From Chinchilla lanigera (taxonomy: Eukaryota > Chordata > Mammalia > Rodentia > Chinchillidae), in assembly GCF_000276665.1 (NCBI RefSeq), contig NW_004955447.1:18521946-18585945 (forward strand): a DNA stretch of 64,000 nt, in the 5' to 3' direction. The position numbers and the translations under genes were made by a program. Below are positions 1-12,904 of the stretch, in pieces. How positions within the stretch are numbered: the first letter of the stretch is position 1; every line of letters starts with the position of its first letter. The notes beneath the pieces were generated by a model. The model was not told the origin of the DNA and ran no database searches. It saw only the letters and a list, made by a program, of their open reading frames with translations.

Positions 1-129
1 GTCTCGCTATGCAGTTCAGGCTGGCCTTGAGCTCACTTTGTAGCCCAGGCTGGTCTCGAACTCTCAATGATCCTCCTACCTCAGCCTCCAGAGTGCTGGG
101 ATTACAACCATGTGCCACCATGCCCTGCT
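1..129 (-). repeat. B1-type SINE, cut by the window edge
   Basis: Reverse complement of a B1 unit, from the internal duplication ('ggctggccttgagctcac') to the 5' end ('gctgggattacaa'). The A-tail side is outside the window. Confidence 0.85.
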
Positions 130-184
130 AAGAAATGCAAATTTAAAACAACCTGAAAATCCAACCCCCCTCAAAAAAAAATGA

Positions 185-830
185 CTATCATCAACAAATT
201 AACCAATAACAAATACTGGTGAGACAGTGGGGAAAAAAGAACTCATCTCCATTGTTGATGGGGTGTAAATTGGTGCAATCACTTAAGAAATCAATATGGA
301 GCTTTCTCAAAAATACTAAAACTAGTGGTTCCATTTGATCTAGCTGTGCTTCTTCTAGGTATCCTCCAGCAAGAGTAAAAAGTATCACACTATAATGATA
401 TATCCATACCCATGTTTATGGCAGCACAATTTATAATAATAGCTAAATCTTGAAAACAGCCCATACATTGTTTTCAACCCATCAACCAATGACTGGATAA
501 AGAAAATGTGATATATATATATATTGCAGTACTACTCTAAGGATAAACTTAAGTCATTTTTAAGGAAACAGATTAACCTCAAGACCATAATGTTAAGTGA
601 AATTAGTCAGACACACAAGTTTAAGTATCACTTTGTTCTTTTGTGTGAATAAATTTGGAGCAAAACAGAGCATAGATATCAGGAAGTAGGAAGAACACGC
701 TCAAATGAGAAGGGAAACAAGGGACGATGGAGGAAAGAGGAGGAAAGGAAGGGAGGGAAAACGGATTTTAAAAAGAAAATGGATGGGAAAATGTACTAGG
801 ATTTACTGCCATTTCTGTAATAATCTGATC
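185..830 (+). repeat. L1 3'-end fragment, 5'-truncated
   Basis: Sense-strand match to the L1 ORF2 end and 3' region: 'ggggtgtaaattggtgcaat', 'tatccatacccatgttta', 'gcagcacaatttataata' and 'taatgttaagtgaaatta'. It includes a short TA run at 511-525. Heavily diverged, no ORF left. Confidence 0.75.
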
Positions 831-999
831 AGTTATTTCTGACTTAGCTTTTTCTAGAGTCTCTTTCATCTACTTTGTCCTTCTACTGTTACTACTGCAG
901 AGAGTCCAGGTGGGTGGCTTTCAGATTGTTCCACCTCATTGCATCCTAGGTTTCCACTTTGGTGAGCTAGGAATCTGGGTTTGCACCTTGTTTAAGTGT

Positions 1000-2760
1000 C
1001 TTCTCATTTTCTATTTTTTTTTTTTTTTAGTTTAATTTCTAGATTGTTGCTTGTAAATTGCTTATGGCAGGTAGCTTTGTTGCTCATATTTGCTACCCTT
1101 AGGAAATGAGTACTTCTCAGGGATGTCTTCCAGCTGTAGCTGGCTTTTGGATTTTGGGTCTGTTTCAAGATCCACTTTTTAAAAATCCTACTTCTTCAGT
1201 TTATGGAGGATAAGAAGTTGCTGCCTGTTTGGCCCAGCCCCTGGTTCTTTGGCACTGGCCTATAGAATTGTTTATGACCCTTAAGAAATTCCAGTCTTGG
1301 CATACTAGGAAGAACAACTGATCAGAACCATTTTGCCATCTTGGTTAAAGATGGCTACAATCAGCAGTAACAACAGCATCAAACACAGCCTCGAAAAGGA
1401 CAAATGATGGTAACTTAATTTGCCACCTTTAACCATATGAGCTAGATTTGCAGCTATATAACAAAATCTAAAATAAACTATGCTTAAACTGTTTGATCAA
1501 TTTTTCATGCCTTATATGTTGTAATATGAGCAACTACTTTGAAAATAACAATATGCAATGTGCTAACCATTGTTACTCTCCTACAATCTTGTTTTGACAT
1601 TTTATACCATTGTTTTTATTGTATATTTTTCTTTTCTTTAAAATAAAAATAAAATAAAATGAACAGAAAATTATATACAGTCACTATTCCCTCACTATGG
1701 TGGTTTTACCCCTAGTGGAGAAAATTTAAAAGAGGTTGGGAGAAAATAGAGAAACAGAACAAGAAAAGATTAGAAGGAAGGATGGAGGACAAAGGAAGAT
1801 CTTGAGAACTTGGGAAACATGAAGAAGACAGGAGGGAAAGAGAGAAAGAAGAAATAAAAACAGGAACACAACAACAAAATCTAGAAACAGTGTTCACAGT
1901 CATATAAAAGCAAGATCAATCAAGAAAAAAACAAAACAAAAACAAGAAAAGGAAAAAAAGAAGAAAAAAATGTCCATTTCCACACAGATGTCTGCTAGCA
2001 CTGATAGAGCAGGCAGACAGACTCCAGATCTGTGTTGATTAATCCCAGGAAGCCAGCTGTAGATTTATGGTGGAGTAGTGGATAATCTCAGCAAGCCTGC
2101 ACCTTCAGTTCCACTGAAATTCAGGCTGGTTTCTGGCTGTGAGGTTGGAACCCAATTTTTTCAGCCCGCAACACCCCATGTCCCTCCTGCTGGCTTGAAC
2201 TCAGCTCCCCGCTAGGTGGAACTTGTTTCCTTGACCTCCAGCTGACTTGAACTCCATTCCATCTCAACCCGACACTGGGAACCGCTAGATGGAGCCACCC
2301 CACAGCTACTCTGAGTTCTGAGCGCAACTGGCCTTTCTCCAAGATGGCTACTGGCTGATTGCCCTCACTGGAGGACGTCTGAACCCCAATAACTCACCAG
2401 CCACTGCAGTCCGCTGTGTCCACTGCTCTGTTCCACTGACGTGCAGGTCTCTGTGGTCACCAGTAGTCACTGTGTGTCTGCAGATTTGAGCGGCTCCTCC
2501 CACACAGTGAGTCAGGGCTCAGGGAGAAAGTGCCACTTCTCACCTCCTTCTTCTCCATTGAAGTCTCTCTCATCACTCTCCCCATGGGCTTCAGTTCTCT
2601 CTTCAGATCCTTGCTGGGTCCTGGGGATCTACTTTCCTCCTTCTTCTCTTTCTCATGTTGGTATAGTCCAGCTCTTGGACACCAAATCTCAGAGAGGTTG
2701 TTTCTCTGCTGTTCGCCATTCTGCCATCTTCCCAGAATTCTGGCAAATATATACTAGTGA
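1000..2760. repeat. Unassigned dispersed repeat region
   Basis: Poly-T at about 1013-1028, an A-rich end near 1640-1660, and purine-rich tracts at 1730-1970. At 1480-1650 a segment ('gagcaactactttgaaaata', 'acaatatgcaatgtgc') is shared with 46141-46450. AAGATGGC/GCCATCTT motifs occur near 1340, 2340 and 2720, as in some L1 5'UTRs. I cannot place it in a named family. The short open frames here show no recognisable protein. Confidence 0.4.
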
Positions 2761-2764
2761 AAAT

Positions 2765-3060
2765 TTTTAAATAAAGGAGGTAGAGTCTGGTCAGAAGAGG
2801 CGGGTCCCTGCGGGTGTGGCCTGGGAAGATGTACCATCTCTTCCTCCCTGTCTCCTCCCTGCTGTCTCTGCTTCTTGGCCACCATGACGTAGCAGCTGTC
2901 CCCCGCAGCCCGCCCTTTCACCATGCAGTTTCTGCTTTTGAGCCTGCTGCTAACCTTGGACTGAAACTTCTCAAACTGTGAGCAAAATAAGCCTCTCCTC
3001 CTCTAACCTGCAGGTGTTGGGTCTAGTGTCTTAGGGACAAAAGCGACAAAGACAGTAGGC
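2765..3060 (+). repeat. MaLR/ERVL-type LTR, 3' part
   Basis: Shows the characteristic LTR ending: 'cttcttggccaccatgacgt', then 'ctgaaacttctcaaactgtg', 'agcaaaataagcctctcctc' and a final 'tagggacaaaagcgac'. No internal retroviral sequence is attached. Confidence 0.6.
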
Positions 3061-3074
3061 ACAGACCTTTCTGT

Positions 3075-3475
3075 TTCTCTGAAGTTCTCCGTACCTCTGA
3101 CTCCAGGCTCTTACGCATGTCCCATCAGCCCCAAATGCTTTCCCAGACCCACCCAAATGAGCCCCCCAGCTGATATATGCTACATTAGCTCCTACTCAGG
3201 ATTCAACTTTATTGTCATTTCCTCAGGGAAATTTTCTTGGAGCCTAGTTTTTCCTATTATAATGTCTCAATATACAGCATTGCCCTTCACTTAGGAGAGC
3301 TTACCACAAGTAAAACTGAATAATTATTTCTGTGATTATTGTCTTACTGTCTGTCTACCCCTTTTATACTGAAAGCTCCATGAGAATAAAAAAATAAAGC
3401 ATGTCTCCTGGAGGGCTGGCATTTAGTAGGCTCTCTATGTATGCATGTATTGAATAAATAATGAATGAGCAAACT
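3075..3475 (+). repeat. L2 LINE fragment
   Basis: L2 3' pattern: 'gtctgtctacccctttta', 'gaaagctccatgagaataa', 'ctggcatttagtaggctctc' and 'attgaataaataatgaatga'. Confidence 0.65.
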
Positions 3476-3489
3476 CTTTATTAAGGACA

Positions 3490-3830
3490 AAGACATCTAT
3501 GACCTAGCCCTGCTTTCCATTCAGCTTGCATTTCACTGTGCCCTGCCCATTCCTGGAATCCAAAACTCAAACCAGCTATAGCAAAGTGCTCACAGTTGCA
3601 AGCTCACCAGCCTGTGTCATTCCAGCATGCTCGGGCCTGTGCTCAGGCTGCTTCCTGGGTTGTGCCTGGTATTTGCGCCAAGTCCTAGCAAATATCTGCT
3701 CCTTGTTCCAAGCTCTATTCCAGGGTCACCCTCTCTGTCGTCCTTTATCACCCCATTCCATCCAAGAAGACCTGACACCTTCGTCCTCCCTTGAGCCTCC
3801 ACTGGAAAATTTTTATACTTTGGAAGAAAT
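3490..3830 (+). repeat. L2 LINE fragment
   Basis: An earlier part of the L2 3' region ('gcatgctcgggcctgtgctc', 'aggctgcttcctgggttgtg'), lying after the later part. These are therefore two separate or rearranged L2 pieces. Confidence 0.5.
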
Positions 3831-4319
3831 GAGGCTTCATGTGGCTTTACTGGGAGCTACCAGGCTCTTCTGTTGGTCAACTTCCAGCTGTTGGTTGCAA
3901 TTCAGTTCCAGTGTGGAATTGATGAAGCTGAAATAAATTCATCTCAGAGCTGGCAGTTATTTCAGAAGGTGAAAAATTACTTTCTATTCCAGTGGCACAG
4001 AGAAAAAATATACACAGCTTTGTCACTTGTTTGCTTTTATTCGAATTTCCAAAACCTTTCTGGAAACTTTTTTTACTAGTGAAACTTTTTTACTAGCAAG
4101 ACATAAGCATGGCAGGCCTTGCAGCTAAGCAGCTCTGGTTCTCAGATGGCCCCCTGTTTAGTGTATGAACACATTTTGAAGCCGCCCCTCAGTGTGCCTG
4201 CGGCTGTTTGGCTAATGTTGTTGGATAAAAGAGTTGAGAGCTGCTGCTCCCAGCTTCTCAAAATACCCTACCCCTGAGTATTGCCCCTCAGTTTCCTCAG
4301 ACTTTAACCTACCTGAGTT

Positions 4320-4435
4320 AGGCCTGGGGGTACAGCTCAGTGGCACAAGTGTCTGCCTGGCAAGCACAAGGTCCTGAGTTTGGTTCCTGGTACCCAAAAT
4401 AAATAAATAAAAATAAATAAACAAATAAATAACCT
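4320..4435 (+). repeat. ID-like tRNA-derived SINE
   Basis: 'gggggtacagctcagtggca' (box A), 'gcctggcaagcacaaggtcc' and 'gagtttggttcctggtaccc' (box B region), followed by an A-rich (AAAT)n tail. Confidence 0.9.
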
Positions 4436-5257
4436 ACCTGCGTTCTATGCAGTCTCTTTTCCCTAGTTTTCCCTTCTGTTTTTGTTTCACTTATTTGGGT
4501 TATGTCTCTAACCATTGTATTACATAAATGACTTTTAAAACATTTCTTTTAAAAGTCACTTAAAACATTCATTTTGCATTTCTTTAGCTGAGCCTAATTT
4601 TCATCAGCCTAATATTCCACATCAGCATATTTGTCTTTCAATCCCCCCAATTTTTGGTATAATTCACCTTTACATGTTTGTAAAGCTATCAGATAAGTCT
4701 TGGACAAAAGGCTGTAAAGCCAAAATAGAAAACATTAAGATTGTACTCTCTTTGAAGAACGGCAAGTAGCATAAATTAATTGTCTTTTTAATTTTTCATC
4801 CTACAAGTCCTTCAGGTTCATTAAAGTCATTTTGGGATCGGACTGATGAAATTTTCCCCCTAATCCTCTAAAATGGCCCCAGGAATAGAGGCCGGGTCTC
4901 TATCACTCAGGAGGGCTTTGTCCCATTCTTTTCAGGGACTACATAGGGCGGAAGGGAAAACCAAGGTCGGAACTAAGAGTCACCAGGAATAACTGTTGGG
5001 ATCACCAAGTAGCAAATAAATGCAGATGCCCACACACTTCCAAGTACTCAGAACACATAATCCACTCCTCAGGTAGTGAGTTTCCTCTGAAGTACTTTCA
5101 GGCACAAGTAAGGTGGAGCGGGTAGAAGGAGTTTTTATATAAGGAGTGACAAGTTTGGAAGAAAGTAGAGTGCCTTACACTGGATTATGCCACAGTCACA
5201 GCAGGAGGGCTCACGAGCCTGCCCACTAACATGGAAGGGGAGAGAGGCCCATCTGGT

Positions 5258-5348
5258 TTGGTTTTTTTTTTCCCAGTACTGGGAATCGAACTCACGACCT
5301 TGCGCTTGCCAGGCAGGCGCTGTGCTGCTGAGCTACATCCCCAGCCCC
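5258..5348 (-). repeat. ID-like tRNA-derived SINE
   Basis: Reverse-complement copy with a poly-T head, 'gggaatcgaactcacgacct' and 'gctgagctacatccccagcc'. Little diverged, so relatively young. Confidence 0.92.
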
Positions 5349-5655
5349 CTCATCTTTTTGTTAACAGAAAATCTCACATTCATGAGAACTTGAAGATGAG
5401 GCCTCCGACTGAGTCTAGTTCTACACAAACCTTATCTGGTTTGTTTTTTGCAAATTCCCACCTTGATGTTTCACTCTACCTGATAATTCTAGGTGATGCA
5501 AGCAATGAAAGTGTTACGGAATTTTAGGGTTTTGCAGGCTGCCTGACTAATTTAGTTATGAGTGTTCCTCAGTCACCATAATAAGCAAGTGCATCCTAAA
5601 CCTGGGTATGAAATCTTTTTTAGTCTTTGACTCCCATGCATTTCCTCTGTGCACA

Positions 5656-5682
<27 letters not shown>
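5656..5682. repeat. (GT)n microsatellite
   Basis: About 13 GT units. Confidence 0.95.
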
Positions 5683-5687
<5 letters not shown>

Positions 5688-6462
5688 ACTGAAGTAATTC
5701 ATAGGATTAAATGTTCATAACAGCTTTGCTCATTTGAGGAAATATAACCCACATATAACACTTGTTATTTGAAAAGAAAATTCTCATTAGTTCTCTTTGG
5801 ATATCATTACTGACTGGTTTTTTATGACTCAATATAATTTTAATGAACTATAATCTTTTGTTCTATTTTTGATCCTGAAGTTATTACAGCTGGACCAATG
5901 AGAACTGGTTTCTAGGTTTTTCTGCAGAATCTCTAAAGCATCATTGCTTTTTGGCAATGAAAATTCCAAAACAGTCTAGAATATTATACCGAGAATGGAA
6001 ATCAGCTTTGTTCAAAGGAGCCTGGCTGTCTTTTAGCAAAGAATAAACAGTTCAGGTTTTTCTGCTGTAATGTGAAATTTGCATTTGGAAAACCCTCACA
6101 TTCTGCAAATCACACACTAAAAGTTAGGGGCTTAGGAGATAAGTAAAGTTGAGGAAACCACTGAAGAAGTAGGCACCCTTGGGACCAAAGCACTAAGAAA
6201 AACTCGCTGATCTCCTGAAGTCACCTTGGCTAACGCAGGCATGCAGCGAGGCATGGACAGAGGTTACAATAACAGAGTGATTGAGTGCTATGGAGTGGAA
6301 ATGCTGGCCACCATCTAGGTAAGGTGGAGCCATGTGGTTCTGAGAAAATGCACACAAAAAGGAGTTTCTGGCCAGGGGCTCCTCAGGCACAGGACACAAA
6401 AGTGGTACAGGTGGACATACCATGGACTTCCCCAGGGGCCCTATGCATGTGTCCGTTTTTAC

Positions 6463-6560
6463 TTTTTGTTTGTTTGTTTTTCTTCTGGTACCAGGAATCG
6501 AACTCAAGACCTTGCGCTTGCCAGGCAGGTACTTTGCCGCTGAGCTAAATCCCCAGCCCC
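6463..6560 (-). repeat. ID-like tRNA-derived SINE
   Basis: Poly-T head with (TTTG)n, then 'aggaatcgaactcaagacct' and 'gctgagctaaatccccagcc'. Confidence 0.92.
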
Positions 6561-7009
6561 CTACTTTTCTTAAAATATAACAAAGACTTCTGCTCTCAAA
6601 ACAGCTGAGTTGTGCAACATTTTTCTTTCCTGCTGAAGGTTATAATTCTGTTCCAAAGGAGCAATTTGATAGGCTCGAACATGACATCAAGGTTAGGCTG
6701 ATATCATTTTCTAATTGCGTATGAACCAATAATATGACGGCAGCATGCGCTGGGAAACCATCAGTTTCCCCTCTGTATGCGCGCAGGGCACGCCGAGAGG
6801 TGGGGGAGGTGCTCCTCCACTTGCCCCTCTCTGGCTGACGGTGCCTGAACTGACCAAGAGAGGACGGCATAGGAGACACTGCGGCACTGCCGAGATCGTC
6901 ATAAGAAGCTCTGCAGCCTCTGTTTGTCCTGGGTTGCTCCCTATGACAAGGCAGCCACCGTGTAAGAAGTTCAAGGAGGAAAACAACTAACAGAGTGGGG
7001 AGGGAACTC

Positions 7010-7225
7010 AAGGACTGGTAGAAAATATCTACAAACCATAACCTGATGAGGGGCTCCTGTGGAAAATACATGAGGCACTAATAGCACAAGAACAAGCCAG
7101 TTTGAATGTGGGAGGGGATCTGAACAGATATTTCTCAAAGTAAGAGATATGAATGTCCAATGAAGTAAAAATGTGCTGAACATTTCTAATCATCAGAGAA
7201 ATGCAAATTAAAGCCATGATGAGAT
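7010..7225 (+). repeat. L1 ORF2 fragment
   Basis: Sense L1 ORF2 3' sequence: 'gaacagatatttctcaaagt', 'taatcatcagagaaatgcaa', 'attaaagccatgatgagata'. It overlaps in element coordinates with the antisense fragment at 7487, so the two are separate insertions rather than one inverted copy. Confidence 0.7.
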
Positions 7226-7486
7226 ATCATCTTTGGAAACATCCTATTATTGCTTACCGCTCAAAGTTCTTTGTTTATATTTACTGGGATTGAAATATAC
7301 GCCACACTTCCTGTTGTAATTAGGTTTGGAGATTGTTAAAAGCCTTGTTGTTTTTACCACATCCACAAATATCAGAAATCGGAATATATTTTTTAAAGTA
7401 TTGGTAAAAACAGAAACAGCCTCTGCTTTCTATTTGCACTAATTAGTGAGCACCATTCATCAGCTACTCCTATCTCTTACTCTAGC

Positions 7487-8262
7487 TGTGTTTGGCCACT
7501 TTTGAAACTTTTCTGAAAACTGATTTCCACGGTGGTTGCACCAGTCCAAACTCCCACCCACGGTGGAGAAGGGCTCCTTTCTCCCCACAGCCCCTCCAGC
7601 ATTTGCTATTGGTTGACTTCTTGATAACAGCCGTTCTTTCTGGCGTGAGATGGAATCTCAGTGTTATTTTAATTTGCATATTTTGAATGACCAGTAATAT
7701 TGAACATTTTTTCATATACTTATTTATTCACCATTTGCATTTCTTCATCTGAGAAGTGTGTATTCATCTCAGACGCCCATTTTTGGACTGAGTGTTTAAA
7801 TTTGGGAGGTCTGACTTTTTTGAGTTCTTTATACATTCTTGATAGTAATCCTTTGTCTTAGGAACAGCTGACAAACATTTTTCCCACACTGTGGATTGTC
7901 TCTTCGCTCTGTTGCTGGTTTTTCTTGCTGTGCAAAACTTTTTAATAAGATGAGATCTCAGTTATTGATTCTTTGTGATAGTTCCTGGGTGATCGGGGTT
8001 TTACTCATAAACTCTTTCCTTATACCAGCGTCTTCAAGAGTTTTACCTGTTCTGTCTTCCAATAGATTTAATGTTTCTGTCTCAATATTTAGATCTTTGA
8101 TCCACTTTGAATTTAGTTTAGTACGTGCTGGAAGATTTGGGTCCAATTTTAATCTTTGGCATGTGCAGAGCCAGTTTATCTAGCATCATTTATTAAAGAG
8201 ACTCTCTTTCTTCCAGTGAATGTGTTCGGCCCCTTTGTCAAAGATAAGGCGGTTGCAGCATT
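7487..8262 (-). repeat. L1 ORF2/3' fragment (antisense)
   Basis: Antisense L1: 'ctgatttccacggtggttgc', 'cacagcccctccagcatttg', 'gagttctttatacattcttg', 'ttgctgtgcaaaacttttta' and 'atttattaaagagactctct' in the order expected for L1. The reading frame is broken throughout. Confidence 0.85.
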
Positions 8263-8279
8263 TTTCTCATTCCAATGAA

Positions 8280-10149
8280 AATATATTATTTACCTACAAT
8301 GACCAATTCAACAAATGCACATTAGGTGCAAGAGATTTTGCCTTGTGGTTCCTTTTGATTGAGACATAGTCCTTTCTTAACAAGATTTACCCTTTTCTTC
8401 TTTCCTATTTTTTCTCAAAAAGGGGTTTCTAATACTTCTGGGTGTGACTTCCTTGCCGCATGACTTTGCCTCATTTCCGGTCGTTTTGTCTGTGAGTCGC
8501 CTCCAGTGATAGCTCCCTGGCCTGCCGTGCCTGCCCTTGACCACGCGGGTCTTGATGGAGTGAGCTGTTTCCAGGTTGCCTCTGCTCAGGCGCTGTGGGA
8601 TTTGTCAATTCCAGACCAGTTTTTAGGTTCCTTTTACAGACTGGGAAAAAGCACGATATTGGAGGGAGGGGAGCTGCTGAAACTTGGGCATTCATTAATG
8701 AGGGCGGGCACCAGAGCTGTGGCGGAGGGTGGGGCGTGAGGCTGAAAAGACCTCCTCGAGGTGCACGTGGGTAGGATCCTCCATGTCGACTGACTAATCC
8801 AGTGCCTGCCAGTAAGTGCTGAATACAGGGTGACGGAGTGATGAAAGGAGAGAGGGGGAAAGGGAAGAAATAATGTCCCGACACCGTGAGTTACTGTGCA
8901 GACTGGCATCCTCCTCCAGGACAACTTGTCTTCATCCAAGACAGATCCTCACTCCATGACCACCTTTTCCCATGCTCGTGACTCGCTGAAGAAGCAGCGT
9001 AAATTGTCCTGCAGGCGGACTTCACCCTGGATTTGACCGTCTCTTCCTGGTACTGCGCTACGTTGTGTGGAATTCTTGCTTTGTGTGTGCAGGAGCCACG
9101 TTTCTCTGCTCTTCCCCGTGACTCCGAAGCTGCTCTTGTCTGTGCAGAGCTGCTCGTGGTTGTTCCAGAAACAACCTGTCTCAGCCCCTCTCTGGGTCCC
9201 CAAACACGTACCCGGCACTTCTTTTTCGCCTTCATTTCTTCCTGACTTTACTACATCGTTTTTCTGAAAGAGCTTGTCTTGGATAATCTCTTCCAGGAGC
9301 CCGCCCCTCCCCTAAAAGCACCCTGAGACACGATTGTTGACTTGCTTTCTTTGGTCATCAGACTATTTCCCTACTTTAATGACACAGAAATCTGGCTGAT
9401 GAAACTTGAATGCTAGGCTGCAGCTTAAATTATAAATGTTATGTTTGAAATTTAAGAATGAAACTGGCTTTTGGCCCTGTATGTTTATGGAAGGGGCTAT
9501 TGGGCTAAGGCAGCTTGGGGCCTGGAAGCTGGCCTGATGGAGGCAGGACCACGTCACTGGCCCCGGAGAGAAAGGTCCTTGTAACGTCCTCTCTAGGGCG
9601 CCCAGTGACACGTGAGCACAGGGCCCAGCGGGAGACACCAGCAGCACGAGTCCGCCTCCTCCTGCCTTTCTCTGGAATACCCTATGCTCTGTCCGAAGGC
9701 CTGGGAATGGCACCGAGGTTCACAGGCTTCACCTAGACCTCGGGGGGCTGCCCTGCGACCCACTCCTTTAAGACGGGTGGGAGGAGATGCTGCCAATTCC
9801 CTTCCTGGACTAGACACACAGTATTAACACCAGACGCTCCCGAGAATCAGGGCCGGGTCTCACACGCCTCGCGTGCCCCACGCCCCAGGTTGGACAGAAT
9901 CAAAGGAAAAGTTGCATTTCAAATAATCCTGATTTGGTGAATTCTTCCACCAAGCTGAAGTAGACATAGGGGTCCCGTTTTAAATTTTAATGAAAAGTAG
10001 TTACGTGGTGGCAGATAAACAAGGAGCCTCGGCCATTCTGGGTTGGGCATCATAACCATTCAGTGTAGACATAGCTGGAAGGAACGGACCCACAGGTCCA
10101 GCAACTTTTGCCTAAGAATGGGTGTAGAGATTAAAAAACACTTCTCAAA
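8280..10149. other. Intergenic, nothing recognised
   Basis: Moderately GC-rich between 8490 and 9850. It has overlapping short open frames on both strands, none with a recognisable family, signal peptide or splice context. No SINE is seen. Confidence 0.5.
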
Positions 10150-10315
10150 CTGGGCGTGGTGGCACACGCCTGTAATCCCAGTACTCAGGAGGCTGAGGCA
10201 GCAGGATTGTTGCAAGTCTGAGACCAGCCTGAGCTACAAAGTGAGCTCAAGGCCAGCCTGAACTGCATAGCAAGACCCTGTCTCAAAAATAAAATAATAA
10301 ATAAATTAAATAAAT
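10150..10315 (+). repeat. B1-type SINE with target-site duplication
   Basis: Full-length B1 from 'ctgggcgtggtggcacacgc' to 'gcaagaccctgtctcaaaaa' with an A-rich (AAAT)n tail. The direct repeats AAAAACACTTCTCAAA (10134-10149) and AAAAATGCTTCTCAAA (10316-10331) flank it, as expected for L1-driven retroposition. The rodent internal duplication is present. Confidence 0.93.
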
Positions 10316-10331
10316 AAAAATGCTTCTCAAA

Positions 10332-11665
10332 TCTGATGTAAAGTTCCAAAATGAACACAAAAACGTAAAAAGCCCCTCAGTGTCTATTTTTGGGCAAGCA
10401 TCCTAATGACCCCTCTCCTCTCCGTGAAAGCGGGTGGTACCCCGCCGTTGGATCTAACCCTGCACTTTTCCTGGTTCTAGCCTGAGTCTTCCTCTTGCTG
10501 TCGTCTGAGCTGGCCCTGAGAGCCACCCTGAGAGTTCCCTGTTCCACGTTCGCATCTTCCTGCTCTCACTGTCGCTGCCTCCGGGTTAGGGCAGCCACGA
10601 GGCTCCCCCTGGGCTGCTCTAGGTACTTTGCTGGCGCTGTCTTTCCCTCGGGTTTCCCTGGGGACACAGTGTACCAGGCAGCAAGGGACCTCTGCAGCCA
10701 CAAGAGCAGTGACAACACAAATGGCCCTCAATTGTCATTTTAAAAATTTTAGCAGCTGGAGTGTCCTGAAATCATTCCTGCTAAGGAAAAACCTCCATTC
10801 AGCTAGCAGTGACCCTTTTTCCTTTAAGATCAGCCTCCCTGTCTCATTCCCCTCACGAGGAAGGACTGGCCCAAGGAAGAACACAGAAATGTTCCATCAA
10901 AAGTTCTGTTTCCTCAGGGAGTAGATTCACCGCAGTGCTGGCTGCAGCTATGATTTTAATTAGGGCTTCCAGATCCATCAAATGAAAACACAGGATGTCC
11001 AGTTAATCTTGCATTTCAGATAAACAGCAAATATTTTCTCAGCATTTAGGTATGTCTTGTGCAATATTTAGGATCTATTTATACTAAAGTATTATTTGTT
11101 GCTTATTTGAAATTCAGATTCAGTTGGGTGACCCATATTTTATCTGCAACCCTATTTTAATATTTAAGTGAAAAGAATCTTCCACACCGTTCTGCAGTGT
11201 GGAAGAAAGGTTCTGCAGTTCCTGCAAGCGCGGAGGAAAGTGAATAGCTGTCTGCTGTGTTCTGCACAAGCATCACCCACATACCACCCAGGCCTGCAAA
11301 AGCGCCTCCATCAAAGCCTAGGCAATGATTTACAAGATGGTAAAAATGGAAACTCACCAGCACCCAGACCCAGGGGGGAGAAATCTCAGAACGTCAAGTC
11401 CTCCTGCAGTTGCCAAGGGAAAAGAAAAGAAAACATGACAAAACAAACCTTCGCAAGAATGTTTCCTTGCAGGGAAGGTGGGGAGAGTGGGCTAGTTAAA
11501 AGCATGCACATTCCAAACATGAGAGCCCTCCTGACAGCCTTCCACTCACTTCCCTCCTCGCACTAGCAGCCAACACTCACTCACACACCCTCCACTCCCC
11601 ACCAACACGCTGGCTTCCCGAGGTCAGCAGACGGGAAGAAGTTACTTTCAGTTAGCTCTGTGGCA
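10332..11665. other. Intergenic, nothing recognised
   Basis: No repeat family or coding exon was recognised. The longest open frame (11168-11566, plus strand) has low-complexity composition and no known motif. Confidence 0.45.
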
Positions 11666-11669
11666 CATT

Positions 11670-11822
11670 TTTAGTTTTTGTTCTCCGGTTTTTGAGACAG
11701 GGTCTCACTACGTAGTTCAGACTGACCTTAAACTCACTGTGTAGCCTACACTGGCTTCTAATTTGTGGCAGTCCTCCTGTCTCAGCCTACCAAGTACTGA
11801 GATTTCAGGCATGTGCTTTGAG
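11670..11822 (-). repeat. B1-type SINE (old copy)
   Basis: 'tttgagacagggtctcacta', 'ctcagcctaccaagtactga' and 'gatttcaggcatgtg' in reverse orientation, with many substitutions. Confidence 0.85.
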
Positions 11823-12690
11823 GACTTGCTCGCTAGGGTACATTTTTAAATACTACGAGCGCTGCTTTGGCTTGCGGAATTGTACACACACAGACATGGA
11901 AATACCCTGGTAACGTTCTTCTCGGTTCAGCTGAACACCTCCGATGTCAGGAGCTGTGCTGGTCGTGGATGAGGGCAGGGTGTGAGCAGGCTGGGTCTGG
12001 GGCTGGACCGACACCGTTCTGCCTTTAGGGAGCCTAGAATCCAGTTGGAGAGGCCACCAAGGCGAGCGTCCTCCACCAGAAGGACAAACCCTTGCTGTAG
12101 TGGGTCAAGTCCATGTCCGAGGAGGCGGAGTGGACAAAGGCAGAAGGAACGGGAGGCAAGGACGGAGGGAAGTGAGCACAGTAGACGTCTGTCCATACTG
12201 AACGTAATTTATGGATTCAGGCAGAAGGAACGTCAACGTACTGTTTAGACTGATATCTAAACAATAGCTATTCAGTTGCATTCAGAATTTAATGGGCTTC
12301 AGCCCTGTATGGGTCAGTAGAGGAAAACTCAACTTACAGACTCATGAACAAAGCTCTATCTACATTTAGTTGTGAAGACCCACCCATCTGAATCCACAGA
12401 CGGCAGCACGTGGAGCTCCTTTCTTTGAGTGTGTAATGTTAATAACTGCAACATGTGAGCAAAATTCAACACAAAAGCGGAAATGCAAATGTTCATTTAT
12501 CTGCATAAATTATAAGAATACCTTTAAGCAAAGCAAGAACTATTTCCTTTAAAAATATGTCCCAACCCAGAGGTGAGTACATGGATTATTTTTTGTTATT
12601 CTCCATTGAGACAGAATTGGGACAAGTGCACTTTTCCCCAGGTAACCAGACCGTGCTGCTCCCCTGCAGGAAAGGGGAGCAGCTTAGCTC
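11823..12690. other. Intergenic, nothing recognised
   Basis: No repeat or exon was recognised. The open frames at 11927-12248 on opposite strands overlap and are likely chance. Confidence 0.4.
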
Positions 12691-12699
12691 CCTCCTTGG

Positions 12700-12865
12700 C
12701 CCCTGCAAGCCCGTGCCGCCTAGCCTGCCCGCCCCCGTGCTGACCTCGTCACAGCTACTCATCCCACTTCCGCCACTGTCCGCTCAGCTCCTGGAACACA
12801 CCAGCCCGCTACAGCCTCAAGTCTGCAGTTTCCTCTGCGTGGAATGTGCTGTCACCTGCTATGAT
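12700..12865 (+). repeat. L2-like LINE fragment
   Basis: 'gcagtttcctctgcgtggaa' and 'tgtgctg' resemble the L2 3' segment around 'ctctgcctggaat'. Weak, by pattern only. Confidence 0.35.
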
Positions 12866-12904
12866 TTCTTGTTGCGATAAAGATCACAACTCAGTTCTCA
12901 CGTC

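Noticed and set aside
7010..8262. A single L1 with 5' inversion (twin priming)
   Set aside because: The sense and antisense pieces cover overlapping parts of the element, so they must be separate insertions.
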